Assembly (NCBI GenBank): GCA_022841915.1 | Contig: JALHQN010000006.1 | Coordinates: 186,001 to 250,000 of the forward strand | Source of the DNA: Burkholderiales bacterium | Lineage (GTDB): Bacteria; Pseudomonadota; Gammaproteobacteria; Burkholderiales; WYBJ01 | DNA: 64,000 nt | Reading direction: 5' to 3' | Part shown: positions 27,957 to 36,842 of the stretch, one piece after another | Layout: the number at the start of each line of letters is the position of its first letter | Numbering within the stretch: the stretch's first letter is position 1 | Notes under the pieces: generated by a model | Seen by the model: only the letters and a program-made list of their open reading frames with translations | What the model was told of the DNA's origin: nothing | The model's database searches: none | Made by a program: the position numbers and the translations under genes

Positions 27957-28557
27957 GACGATGCGCCTCTCTGTTGTGGTTGGACCATTGCTCCCATCAC
28001 GACGGACTCGTGGTCGCACGGTTCGTTTGTGTCTGCGCTTGCGCCAGATCCACCTCGGAGACTCGAGTAAGCCGCTCTGAAGCGAACAGTATCGTGCGTC
28101 ATGACTGGCTACGCTCAATGCACCAATGCGCTGGCTTGCTTCGTATCATCGCACAGCCCGGGTTTCGACCGGAGTCATGCACGACCATGACGATCGCCCG
28201 AAAGGTTGCGAGACGGTTGAAAACTGACTTTCGCTCCTTCAGGGATCACCGGTCCTTTCACGAACCAGCACAAGAACCGGCATAATCCAGCCCGTCGGGT
28301 TCGCCGACAGTGCGAGTAGACTCGACGAGATGCATCTCTGGATCCTTCGCGCCGCGGCTTGAGGTCGAAAGGATCGAATCCGGATAGCACCTAGGCCGTT
28401 GCGCATTGCGGCGTCTATAGACAAGGCGTCCTCGCCATCGGCTCCCGCATCGGTCCTGCGTACGAGGCGAAATCGTGGGCATAGCGACGGTACTGCCTTG
28501 TCGGCATCAGAGACACCCCGTACTCAGCATCGAAGCAGCATCTACGAGAAACTTGCA
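27957..28557. other. Divergent promoter region between the quinone reductase and RpiR genes
   Basis: These 600 bases include the uncertain 5' end of the RpiR gene, whose frame is open from 28399. I see only imperfect short palindromes and no further gene. Confidence 0.4.
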
Positions 28558-29442
28558 TTGAATACAAAACCGGCACCCACCTCTGCATCCGTTCTCTCAC
28601 GCTTGGCGCAACTCTTCGAGACCTTGCCCGCCGAACTGCGCAAGGCGGCTCGCTATGTCAGCGACAATCCCAGCGATGTCGCCTTTCGATCGATGAGGTC
28701 GGCTGCTGGCGCAGCGCGGGTGAGCCCGGCTACGATGGTTCGGCTCACTCGGGCGCTGGGTCTGACGCGCTACGAGGAACTGCGAGCAGTCTTTCAGGCG
28801 GAACTCGATCGACGCCCGCCTTCGTTCCTTGCCCGCGCCCGCGAGTTGAGAGCGCAGTCGAAGTCCAAGTGGACGAACGCAGTGCACCATGCGATCGACG
28901 CGGAACTGGCAAGCGTGCACGAGTGCGTCAATCATCTTTCCGACGAGGCTTTGGAACAGATCGCGAGCCTCTTCGTCAAGGCACGCCGGATCTACGTGAT
29001 CGGGTTCCGCGGCATGTATCCCGCAGCCTTCACATTTCACTACGCCAGCAGCATGTTCTCCGAGCGCGTCGTGCTCGTCGATGGAGCCGGCGGAACGCAT
29101 ATCGATGCGTTGCGCGCGATCGGTACGGGCGACGTCGCTCTGGTCTTTACTTGTCGCCCCTACCCCCGAGCCGTCGCGACCCTGTTGAAATTTTCCAAGG
29201 ACCGCGGGGCCAAACTCGTATGCGTCACCGACGGCCCCTTCTCGCCGGCCGCCCGCTGCGCAGACGTCCTGCTCACGGTGCATCCGACCACCTCCAGCCT
29301 GCCCTCCTCCTCCAGCGCCAATGTGCTGGTATCCCGAGTCCTTGCGTCGCTCTTCCTGGCTGCGAGCGGACGCACTTCGGTGGAGGCGATACGCAATACC
29401 GACGAGCACATCGCGGCATTCAAGATCTACCGGGACGATTGA
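28558..29442 (+). CDS. RpiR/MurR-family transcriptional regulator
   Basis: The product has an N-terminal RpiR helix-turn-helix (LRKAARYVSDNPSDVAFRSM, then AGAARVSPATMVRLTRALGL) and a C-terminal SIS domain that usually senses a phosphosugar or related metabolite (RRIYVIGFRGMYPAAFTFHY; VALVFTCRPYPRAVATLLKF). From TTG 28558 it has 294 residues, the family norm; the frame is open back to 28399, where an ATG would add 53 residues of low-complexity sequence. The start is therefore uncertain. The next gene downstream carries a palindromic operator-like site, which makes it the likely target. Confidence 0.85.
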   Translation: MNTKPAPTSASVLSRLAQLFETLPAELRKAARYVSDNPSDVAFRSMRSAAGAARVSPATMVRLTRALGLTRYEELRAVFQAELDRRPPSFLARARELRAQSKSKWTNAVHHAIDAELASVHECVNHLSDEALEQIASLFVKARRIYVIGFRGMYPAAFTFHYASSMFSERVVLVDGAGGTHIDALRAIGTGDVALVFTCRPYPRAVATLLKFSKDRGAKLVCVTDGPFSPAARCADVLLTVHPTTSSLPSSSSANVLVSRVLASLFLAASGRTSVEAIRNTDEHIAAFKIYRDD

Positions 29443-29641
29443 CGATACCCTGCCTGCTCGAACGCCTGCGATCAACCGCCGCAGGTGATGCACGCCGCTT
29501 CGGCGAGCACAGTGACTCGACTCATCAGCTTGGTTCCGGCTGGTCCACACTGTATCAACCGCAGACGCCGACAAGCCGCCCGCTACGGCGATCCGTGCAC
29601 CATAGTGGCTCGTGACCTGCCCGAAGTAGGTGCGCAACGTT

Positions 29642-29669
29642 CGTTTCATTGCATTGACATTATGAAACG
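29642..29669 (+). promoter_or_regulatory. Palindromic operator overlapping a -35 element
   Basis: CGTTTCAT and ATGAAACG form a perfect 8-bp inverted repeat with a 12-base spacer, so half-site centres are 20 bases apart, two helical turns. A consensus TTGACA (29654-29659) lies between them, and TAGCCT at 29677 is a possible weak -10 at 17-base spacing. A dimeric RpiR-type repressor bound here would cover the promoter. The downstream gene starts at 29918, about 240 bases away. Confidence 0.6.
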
Positions 29670-29917
29670 TCTGTTCTAGCCTAGCTCGTACTTGGCCTTG
29701 CCAGGTCCAATCGGCCGGTCGCTCGCTCTGGGGCGCTTGCCGACTGCTCAGCTACAGGACGGGAAACACTTGACCATTCTGGTTCCGTTGCGCCCATCCC
29801 GTTCCGCGGGTCCCTGTGCATCCCTCGGGTACCGCAGCTTTTTTCGTGGCAAGACATTTCTTCCGAGCCAGAGCGGGGCCGAGAGCCCTGCCTCTAGCAC
29901 AATTCATTGGAGACATC
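29670..29917 (+). other. Leader region before the SelA-like gene
   Basis: This stretch follows the proposed promoter and ends with GGAGA before ATG 29918. The rest of the 475-base gap after the RpiR stop (29443-29641) also shows no gene. I see no riboswitch fold that I could defend. Confidence 0.35.
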
Positions 29918-31174
29918 ATGGCGACTGATCGATTCGGCAATGCGATCGACCCGATAGTGAACTACGCGAGAGGCCCCATTCTCAAGGGCACCGACGAAGA
30001 AGTGACCCGCATGATCAAAGCGAGGCATATGGTCGGTGAGCGGGTTCGCGAAAAGGGCAAGGAGAGCATCTACGACCTGTCCGGCATGAATCGCGGCGGC
30101 GGCATCACCGCTGAGGAAACCGAGCACCTGACCAGTCATGTGCCCTACTTTGCGCGCTTCGAGGGCAAGACCGAACCGCTCGCCCTCAAGCATATGGGTG
30201 CCAATCCCGACGCGCACCGTGCTCTCATCGTCAACCGGGTGTCGGCCGCCAATTTCATCGCATTGACGACCATCCTCAGCCCTGGCGACAAGGTCTACGG
30301 GTTCGCGCCGGCGGGCGGATGTCTCCACCCCTCCACGGTCCGACCAATCTCGATGGCGGGCGCAGAACTGACAGCATTCACCTCGATCGACGCCCTCGAG
30401 AAGCACTGGAAGGAAGCCGGGCCGCCGCGCGTACTTCTCATTACACCGATCAGCGCATCGAAGCATCATATCCCGCTTACAGAGGTTCAGCGCGCCCTCG
30501 CCCTGCCCCGAGGCCCGAATACGCTGGCGTACATGGACGATGCCCACATGGCGTCACGTGTGGGTTACTGGCGCGAGCCCCGCACCTTCGCGGTGGGGGC
30601 GATCGATCTTGGCGTGTGTTCAGCGGACAAGCATGTCGCGGGACCGCGCGCGGGCGTGTTCGTGGGTCGGCCCGACCTCGTCACCGCAATCGGCTCGCGC
30701 GTGTATGAACTCGGGCTGGAAGCGCAAGCCGGCCAGTACGTGGGCGTGGCCAATGCGCTGCGCAATTTCGATCCAGAGGTCATACGGCAAGCCGGTGTAC
30801 TGGCGGAGCAACTCGTCTCGGTGCTCCAGACGCAGTACGGAAAGCGCGCCTATCTGGGCGGGCCCGGCGTTTCGATCTCCGGCGACGACGTGCTCGATAT
30901 CGCGCGCGAGCAGGTCGGCGGCACCGGCAAGCCGGCCCTCGCGCCGGTGGAGGCAGCAGGTCTCGTCTCCATGGAAATGCTCGCCGCCGACGGCATACTC
31001 ACCATCGGTGCGGTTTCGATGCCCGGCAGCGCGCCTGTCGTGCGTCTGATGATGTATCCCGATGGCCATAAGCTCGGCGTAGAGCGTATCGCTGCGTCAC
31101 TCGAACACGGCATTGCTCAGCTGGGCAAGGTTCTCAACGACGTAGACGTCGCGCGGGAGAAGCTTCTCGGCTAG
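29918..31174 (+). CDS. SelA-like PLP-dependent enzyme (fold type I)
   Basis: The 418-residue protein has the selenocysteine-synthase-like layout: an N-terminal IYDLSGMNRGGG segment, a YMDDAH motif (Asp208, contacting the PLP ring nitrogen) and CSADKHVAGPRAGVFVGR with Lys238 as the likely Schiff-base lysine. Relatives include D-glucosaminate-6-phosphate ammonia-lyase and other beta-eliminating or lyase enzymes, and no selB or selC is present, so true SelA is unlikely. GGAGA before ATG 29918 fixes the start over the in-frame 29816. Its neighbours, an RpiR regulator and a Bug receptor, suggest regulated use of an imported amino acid or sugar acid. Confidence 0.8.
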   Translation: MATDRFGNAIDPIVNYARGPILKGTDEEVTRMIKARHMVGERVREKGKESIYDLSGMNRGGGITAEETEHLTSHVPYFARFEGKTEPLALKHMGANPDAHRALIVNRVSAANFIALTTILSPGDKVYGFAPAGGCLHPSTVRPISMAGAELTAFTSIDALEKHWKEAGPPRVLLITPISASKHHIPLTEVQRALALPRGPNTLAYMDDAHMASRVGYWREPRTFAVGAIDLGVCSADKHVAGPRAGVFVGRPDLVTAIGSRVYELGLEAQAGQYVGVANALRNFDPEVIRQAGVLAEQLVSVLQTQYGKRAYLGGPGVSISGDDVLDIAREQVGGTGKPALAPVEAAGLVSMEMLAADGILTIGAVSMPGSAPVVRLMMYPDGHKLGVERIAASLEHGIAQLGKVLNDVDVAREKLLG

Positions 31175-31952
31175 TCGCTCCAACGAGCTGCCGAGCAGGC
31201 CATGCGGATACCTGACGGGGGGCTCTTTCCCGAGGATACGCCGCATGGCCGTTCCACCCGTGCACCCGCACTGGGTAATCGAGGCATGGTTGCCTCGGGG
31301 CATCGTTACGTGACACATGCAAAGCTCGACGCATTGATCTAGGCGCGACGGCTTCGATGCCATCGTCGCCGTGCCTCCCTTCGATGTGGTCGAGCGTGAT
31401 GTCTCGGGGATGGACGGCCCAGAGACCGACTCATTCCCGACGCATTTCCGGGGCGCACCGGCGCTCTGAACGCCGCCCGCAGAGCGGTGCAGGAAGATTC
31501 ACCCATCGCCTTTCCCCTGCGATACCTCGCCTCCATCTGATCGTTTCTCGGATCGATGCCTTTTCGGCGACGCCGGAATACACGACTGAATTCTTTGCCG
31601 CCGATGAATACGAAGACGTCGCGGACGATTCAGCGAGCCTAGGCAACGAACGCGGATGCGGCATTGTGGTGCCCTCGACATACCTCGTGCGCCATTACGT
31701 TGCACCGTGGTGCGACTTCGCCCCTCGTCGGCTCTCCAGCGTATGGCATTTCACAAGCGTGACGAACGCATGCCGTGCCAATCATCTGCAATGCGCACAG
31801 CATTTGCTTAAGTGAGGACTGCAGTTCCACTGGAGTTGCCGATCCCGGGCGGGCCGGTATTCCTTGGGAATGATGCATTCGCGACCAGCAAGAGCAAGCT
31901 CAGACGACGACATCCACCCTTTGAACGGCTGCACCACTCGGAGAACTATTTC
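31175..31952. other. Long intergenic region with no recognised gene
   Basis: These 778 bases separate the SelA-like gene from the next Bug. Several open frames up to about 150 codons occur, but none has family features and codon use looks random. CTCGGC and GCCGAG at 31166-31195 could form a weak stem at the gene end. It may be decayed coding sequence beyond recognition. Confidence 0.4.
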
Positions 31953-32921
31953 ATGACCGCGCTTTCCCCCCTACTCGCAGCGCTCGCATGCCTCGCCGTC
32001 GCAAGCAACGTCAGTGCACAAGCGTATCCCACCAAACCGGTTCGGCTGATCGTTGCGTTTCCCGCAGGCGGAGGATCCGACGTCATGGGCCGCATCCTCG
32101 CGCAGGCGCTATCGCAGCGCATCGGTCACAATGTCATCGTCGACAATCGCGCAGGTGCCGGAGGCTCCATCGGCACCGAGGCTGCCGTGCGTGCTGCGCC
32201 CGATGGGTATACGCTTCAGCTCGCTTCGACCTCGGAAGTCTCCATCAATCGCAGCCTGTACACAAAGCTCAGCTACGACCCGCTCAAGGATTTGGCTCCG
32301 ATCGGTGCAGTTGCGTCCACGCCCATGGTCCTCGTCGTTCATCCTTCGATGCCGGTCAAGGATGTGAACGCGCTCGTGGCGATCGCAAAATCACGTCCCG
32401 GTCAGGTCATGTTCGGGTCGGCGGGTACGGGTTCGACGACTCATCTTACCGGAGAGCTGTTCAAGGCTGCCGCCAGCATCCAGATCCTGCATGTGCCCTA
32501 CAAGGGTGCGCCGCCCGCACTCGCTGATTTGGTCGGCGGACAGACCCAGCTCATGTTCTCGACCTTGCCTGCCGTCATGCCTCTGATCACGGCACAAAGA
32601 CTTCGTCCGCTCGCGCTCACCTCGCCGCGCCGCGCACCCTCTCTCGCGACAGTTCCGACGATGATGGAATCGGGCTTCGCCGACTTCGAGGTCGAGTACT
32701 GGTACGGATTGTTCGCACCCCGGCAGGCGTCAACGGCCATCATCTCGACGATGAACAAGCACCTACAGGAAGTGCTCGGCTCTGCGGAGACGATTGGCAA
32801 CATTCGCCGCCAAGGCGCAGAGCCGATGACGCTTGCACTCGACACCTTCGTACGCTTCCTCACGGAGGATGCGGAGCGCTGGCGCAAGGCTGTCAAGGTC
32901 TCGGGTGCGACTGCGAACTGA
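31953..32921 (+). CDS. Bug/TctC-family substrate-binding protein
   Basis: The 322-residue product has signal peptide MTALSPLLAALACLAVASNV ending SAQ before AYPTKP. Family blocks are AFPAGGGSDVMGR, DNRAGAGGSIGTEAAVRAAPD and ILHVPYKGAPPALADLVGGQTQ. GGAGA ten bases upstream of ATG 31953 supports the start. It is convergent with a PrpD gene whose stop lies 104 bases beyond. It is on the same strand as the SelA-like gene but separated by 778 bases, so cotranscription is doubtful. Confidence 0.92.
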   Translation: MTALSPLLAALACLAVASNVSAQAYPTKPVRLIVAFPAGGGSDVMGRILAQALSQRIGHNVIVDNRAGAGGSIGTEAAVRAAPDGYTLQLASTSEVSINRSLYTKLSYDPLKDLAPIGAVASTPMVLVVHPSMPVKDVNALVAIAKSRPGQVMFGSAGTGSTTHLTGELFKAAASIQILHVPYKGAPPALADLVGGQTQLMFSTLPAVMPLITAQRLRPLALTSPRRAPSLATVPTMMESGFADFEVEYWYGLFAPRQASTAIISTMNKHLQEVLGSAETIGNIRRQGAEPMTLALDTFVRFLTEDAERWRKAVKVSGATAN

Positions 32922-33025
32922 ACGAAGAGCACTCCCTTGGCACCAGGCAATACCGCAGCATCCGCTGGGCGGCGATTTGTGCAGTTTTTCTGAGCCAGTT
33001 TCTGACGAGTGTGCCTGCGCTGGCA

Positions 33026-34411
33026 CTACTGCGGCTTCGAGCCACCAAGCAGCGCCGCGAAATCGCGAATATCGGTCTCGCGCTCGATGTTCTGAGTGTA
33101 TTCGACGATCCGACCGGCCAGGCCCTCGTCGATCGCCGGCACGGCCTGCTGCATGAACTTTCGCTCCACGTCTTCCCACGTCATTGGATTGCGTGGATCA
33201 CCCTTGGGATAGCGCACCTCGCGGCGGAATGTGCCGCGTCGGGTGGTCACTTCCACCGCCGCGGGACGTGCACCTTGCTTGAAGAGAGCGGTCAACTCGG
33301 GCGTCGCCTCGAGCGTGCAAAGCCCGGACAGTCGCGCTACATCCGGATCATTGAGCCATCGATCGCTGAATTGCTCGGACGTGCATTCTCCGGCGACCAA
33401 CCCCACCGCGGTGCAGTAGTAGAAGCTGTGATCCGCAGTCTCCTTGTTCTTCGGAAGATGCTTGCTGATGTCCCAACTCGGCTTCGTGACAGCTTCCTCG
33501 TGAGCGAGGATGCGTATGGCTTCGACTTCCTTCGGAACGATCCCATGGGCATTCCGGAGCTCTATGGCCGCTTGAACCATGGCTGGCGTCATGCCTTCGA
33601 CGGGATACGGCTTGAGGCCTACCTTCAATATCCTAAAGTCATTCGGCAGGGGCACCAGCGGCTCGACGTCGACACCTCCGGCAACCGCATGCGCGAAGCC
33701 GTATTGACCCTCCAGCAGAGTGCTGGCACCGGTGAAACCTTGCCTCGCCAGCAGCGCATAAAGGATGGCCTGGCTCGATACGATCGGTGCGGAAAGTGCC
33801 TTGTCCATGGGTATATCGCCGTGCCGGATCTCCGCAAATGTGTTGGAGCGTGCTCCGGCGAGCGCCATCGCATGGCCGATCTGCGTCGCGCTCAACCCCA
33901 GCAAGCGTCCGGCACCCGCGGCCGCTGCGTAAGAGCAGGCTGCCGTATGGTGCCATCCGCGATGCCAGAGATTCCTCGGGACGGGCAGATCCGAGAATCT
34001 CATTTGTACCTCGTAGGCGACGATCATGGCCAGCAAGAAGTCCAATCCCGAGCGTCCGCTCCATTCGGCCGCTGCAAGCAAGGTCGCAATCGTATCGCTG
34101 GGGTGTGCCGTCCACGCTGGTCCGAAATAGACGTCGTTGTAATCCTGGTAGCGGATGGCAACCCCGTTGGCGAGTGCAGCGGACTGAACGTTCGCCCGGA
34201 ACCCCATGCCGAGCACAGTGGCCTGCTCCTTGCCTCCGAGCTCGCAGATGCTGTGTCGGACCATGCGCGCAGGGTCGCTCTGCATTCCGCCATAACCGCA
34301 CGCAAGACTGTCCAGGAGAATCCTTTTGGCATAATCGAACACCGGCGCCTGCACATCCACCGCTTGAAGACCTGCCGCATAGTGGCCAATCCGTTCGACG
34401 ACCGTGCTCAT
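33026..34411 (-). CDS. MmgE/PrpD-family protein, coupled to an acyl-CoA ligase
   Basis: The 461-residue protein begins MSTVVERIGHYAAGLQAVDV; its blocks are KRILLDSLACGYGG, AIRYQDYNDVYFGPAWTAHPSDTIATLLAA, WHRGWHHTAACSYAAAAGAGRLL and SNTFAEIRHGDIPMDKALSA. The lid motif is KPYPVEGMTPAMVQAAI, which differs from all other copies here. ATG 34411 overlaps the stop of the upstream CoA ligase as ATGA. That coupling suggests the substrate may be a free acid or acyl-CoA connected to the ligase product; this is inference. Confidence 0.9.
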   Translation of the reverse strand: MSTVVERIGHYAAGLQAVDVQAPVFDYAKRILLDSLACGYGGMQSDPARMVRHSICELGGKEQATVLGMGFRANVQSAALANGVAIRYQDYNDVYFGPAWTAHPSDTIATLLAAAEWSGRSGLDFLLAMIVAYEVQMRFSDLPVPRNLWHRGWHHTAACSYAAAAGAGRLLGLSATQIGHAMALAGARSNTFAEIRHGDIPMDKALSAPIVSSQAILYALLARQGFTGASTLLEGQYGFAHAVAGGVDVEPLVPLPNDFRILKVGLKPYPVEGMTPAMVQAAIELRNAHGIVPKEVEAIRILAHEEAVTKPSWDISKHLPKNKETADHSFYYCTAVGLVAGECTSEQFSDRWLNDPDVARLSGLCTLEATPELTALFKQGARPAAVEVTTRRGTFRREVRYPKGDPRNPMTWEDVERKFMQQAVPAIDEGLAGRIVEYTQNIERETDIRDFAALLGGSKPQ

Positions 34412-36531
34412 GATTGCGTTCTCCCGGATGAAGGTGATGCGACCTCCCCCTCCGCTGCCAAGCGGATCACCGCATCGACCGCATAAACGCCTCGCCCGAG
34501 CGATCCCACCAGTACCGGATTCATCTCGATCTCCGAGATAGCATTCTGGTGGTCCGCGATAAGCCAAGAGACCCGTGACACGAGTTCGCACAACGCAGGG
34601 ATGTCGGCAGGCGGCGCACCGCGATATCCCTCGAGCAACCGAGCACTGCGCAGACTCAGCAGAAGGTCACGCGCTTCGTCCACTCCGAACGGCGCATAGC
34701 GCCGCGCGACGTCTCGGTAAATCTCCGCTTGGGTTCCGCCCATCCCCAGGACCACGATCGGCCCGAACGCAGGATTGACAAGGGCTCCGAGGAGCATTTC
34801 GACCCCTTGCGGCATTTCCTCCAGAAGGAAGCCCGTGAGCTGTGCCTGGGGAGCACGACTGGACACCTCTGCATGCATCTGGCGCAGGGTCCGTGACAGT
34901 GCCGCTTGCTCGATGCGGAGTTGAACACCACCGACTTCCGTCTTGTGGGCTATGTCGGCTGAAACGATTTTGACAGCGATGGGAAACTGAAGCTCGATCC
35001 GAGCAGGCAGCTCGCCCTGGATCGGCACGAACAAGCGGCGCGGTGTGCGAATGCCATAGCCCTCGAGAAACTGCTTGGCCCGTACCTCGTCGAATCGGAT
35101 CCGCGCATCCAGGGGTTGCTGCGGCACGTTGCGCACAGGCGCGGTTGCTGTCCGCAAGCGTCGCTCGCGCTCGGAGAATTGGCATAGCATTGCGGCGGCT
35201 GTCACCGCCCGCGATGGCGCTTCATAGCACGCGATGCCGGCCTCATCCAGAGACGAAGCCCAAGCATGTGCATCCTTGGGCGTGCCACTCAAGCTGATCA
35301 GCACGGGCTTCGACAAAGCGGGTGCTGACGCCACTAAGTTCGCTGCCCAGATCTGAGCGTCACGACCGGGATACGATCTCAGGATCACGAGATCCACGTT
35401 CGGATCCGACACCACTAGTTCGGTCGCTTGCGAGAACTTCGGCTCGGTCTGAGCCAGCGCCGCAGTGAGATCCACGGGATTGGCGAGCGACGCAAACGAC
35501 GGCACGAGTTGAGCCAGTTCGTTCTTTGTTGCTGGCGTAAGCTCGGCGAGTTCGAGCCCGGATTCTTCGCAACGATCCGAGATGAGCACACCTGCACCGC
35601 CTGAGGTGGTCACAACCGCGACTCGTCTGCCGGCCGTGCGGCGAGAAAATCGAAACACTTTGGCAGCGTCGATCAGGTCGTAGACTTCGCGCAACTCGAT
35701 GAAACCGCCTTCACGAAACGCATCGCGGTAGTAGTCATAGTCTTCAGTCAGATTGGCTGTGTGCGAGACGGCCGCCTTTCTGCCGCTTTCGGTGTTGCCC
35801 ACCTTCCAAACCGCGATAGGTTTGCCGACCTCGAGAGCCCGCTTCCCAAGAGCTCGCAAGCGACGCCCATCCTTCAGACCCTCCAGATACACGGCTACCA
35901 GCCGGATCGGATCCTGCTCGAGGAAGTACTCGATGAAGTCGAGCGCTGTGAGATCGGTCTCGTTCCCCGTGGAGACCATGCAATCCATCCCGATGCCCTG
36001 TTCCTGGCAAAAAGCCGCAATCGAGTAGGAGAAGCCGCCGCTTTGAGAAATCATCGCCACTGGACCGCCTCGCCAATGCGGATTGCGAAACCCCGCACCG
36101 AAACCAGCGAACATGCGTCGCCCTAGATTGAGAATGCCGACGCAGTTCGGCCCCACGACGCGCACGCCCGAGGTACGAATGGCTGCCTCGAGAGAGGCTT
36201 GTAGGTCGGCTCCCGCTTCCCCGATCTCGCTGAATCCCGCGCTAAAAACGATGGCGAAACGGATACCCGCCCTGCCACATGCTTCGATAACTGCCGGTAC
36301 GTCGGCCGAAGGCACGGCGACGAGGGCAAGGTCGCACAGGCGCGGGAGATCCTGCACGCTCGGATAACACCGCATGCCGTTGATCTCGGCGTATCGCGGA
36401 TTAATAGGAAACACTTCGCCGTCGAAGCCGTAGTCCTTGAGCGCGATCAGCGCATGTCCTCCCGGGCGCCGTGGCTCGGGCGAGGCACCAATCACAGCGA
36501 TTGCGCGTGGTGAAAACAGCCGGTCCAGCAT
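34408..36531 (-). CDS. ADP-forming (NDP-forming) acyl-CoA ligase
   Basis: The 707-residue cytoplasmic protein is a single-chain acyl-CoA synthetase of the ADP-forming type. The N-terminal CoA-binding domain reads SPRAIAVIGASPEPRRPGG, then VVGPNCVGILNL and ISQSGGFSYSIAAF. AVSHTANL holds the likely phosphorylated His. The C-terminal ATP-grasp half runs from LEGYGIRTPRRL through AHKTEVGGVQLRI to FGPIVVLGMGGTQAE. GGAGG before ATG 36531 decides the start over 36546. Such enzymes interconvert an acyl-CoA and ADP with an acid and ATP. It is coupled to the downstream PrpD and probably cotranscribed with the Bug gene 311 bases upstream. Confidence 0.9.
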   Translation of the reverse strand: MLDRLFSPRAIAVIGASPEPRRPGGHALIALKDYGFDGEVFPINPRYAEINGMRCYPSVQDLPRLCDLALVAVPSADVPAVIEACGRAGIRFAIVFSAGFSEIGEAGADLQASLEAAIRTSGVRVVGPNCVGILNLGRRMFAGFGAGFRNPHWRGGPVAMISQSGGFSYSIAAFCQEQGIGMDCMVSTGNETDLTALDFIEYFLEQDPIRLVAVYLEGLKDGRRLRALGKRALEVGKPIAVWKVGNTESGRKAAVSHTANLTEDYDYYRDAFREGGFIELREVYDLIDAAKVFRFSRRTAGRRVAVVTTSGGAGVLISDRCEESGLELAELTPATKNELAQLVPSFASLANPVDLTAALAQTEPKFSQATELVVSDPNVDLVILRSYPGRDAQIWAANLVASAPALSKPVLISLSGTPKDAHAWASSLDEAGIACYEAPSRAVTAAAMLCQFSERERRLRTATAPVRNVPQQPLDARIRFDEVRAKQFLEGYGIRTPRRLFVPIQGELPARIELQFPIAVKIVSADIAHKTEVGGVQLRIEQAALSRTLRQMHAEVSSRAPQAQLTGFLLEEMPQGVEMLLGALVNPAFGPIVVLGMGGTQAEIYRDVARRYAPFGVDEARDLLLSLRSARLLEGYRGAPPADIPALCELVSRVSWLIADHQNAISEIEMNPVLVGSLGRGVYAVDAVIRLAAEGEVASPSSGRTQS

Positions 36532-36842
36532 GCGGGCGCCTCCCAAAGTCGGTCAAGACCCGACTCGAGGTCGAGCGAAGATGTGGTCTGTCGTGATTCT
36601 GGCATAGGCGCAGCATCTGCGGGTCAACTCGAAAATCGTCGCAAGGAGCCCTGTCAGACACGTAGATCCACCGCACCGCTCTAATCTGGCCTACCGCGAG
36701 TAGATTGCTCAGACGTGCGATCCCTGGATCTCTCTCAAGCAGAGCGGATGGCACCGACCGCATCATGCGCCTTTGCCCATCCGCTCCACAGCAATGCGCC
36801 GCTAATGGCGGCCCCGTCACACAACGAACGATAAGCGCCCGA
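36532..36842. other. Intergenic region between Bug and CoA-ligase genes
   Basis: About 311 bases with no recognised gene, between two leftward genes. It may carry a promoter for the ligase-PrpD pair. Confidence 0.45.

Noticed and set aside
29918-31174. Selenocysteine synthase (SelA) assignment
   Set aside because: The active-site layout matches the wider SelA-like group, but no other selenium gene is present and the context is catabolic.
31357-31815. A 152-codon rightward frame in the longest gene-free region
   Set aside because: No family motif, no ribosome-binding site, and unusual residue composition; left as unexplained sequence.
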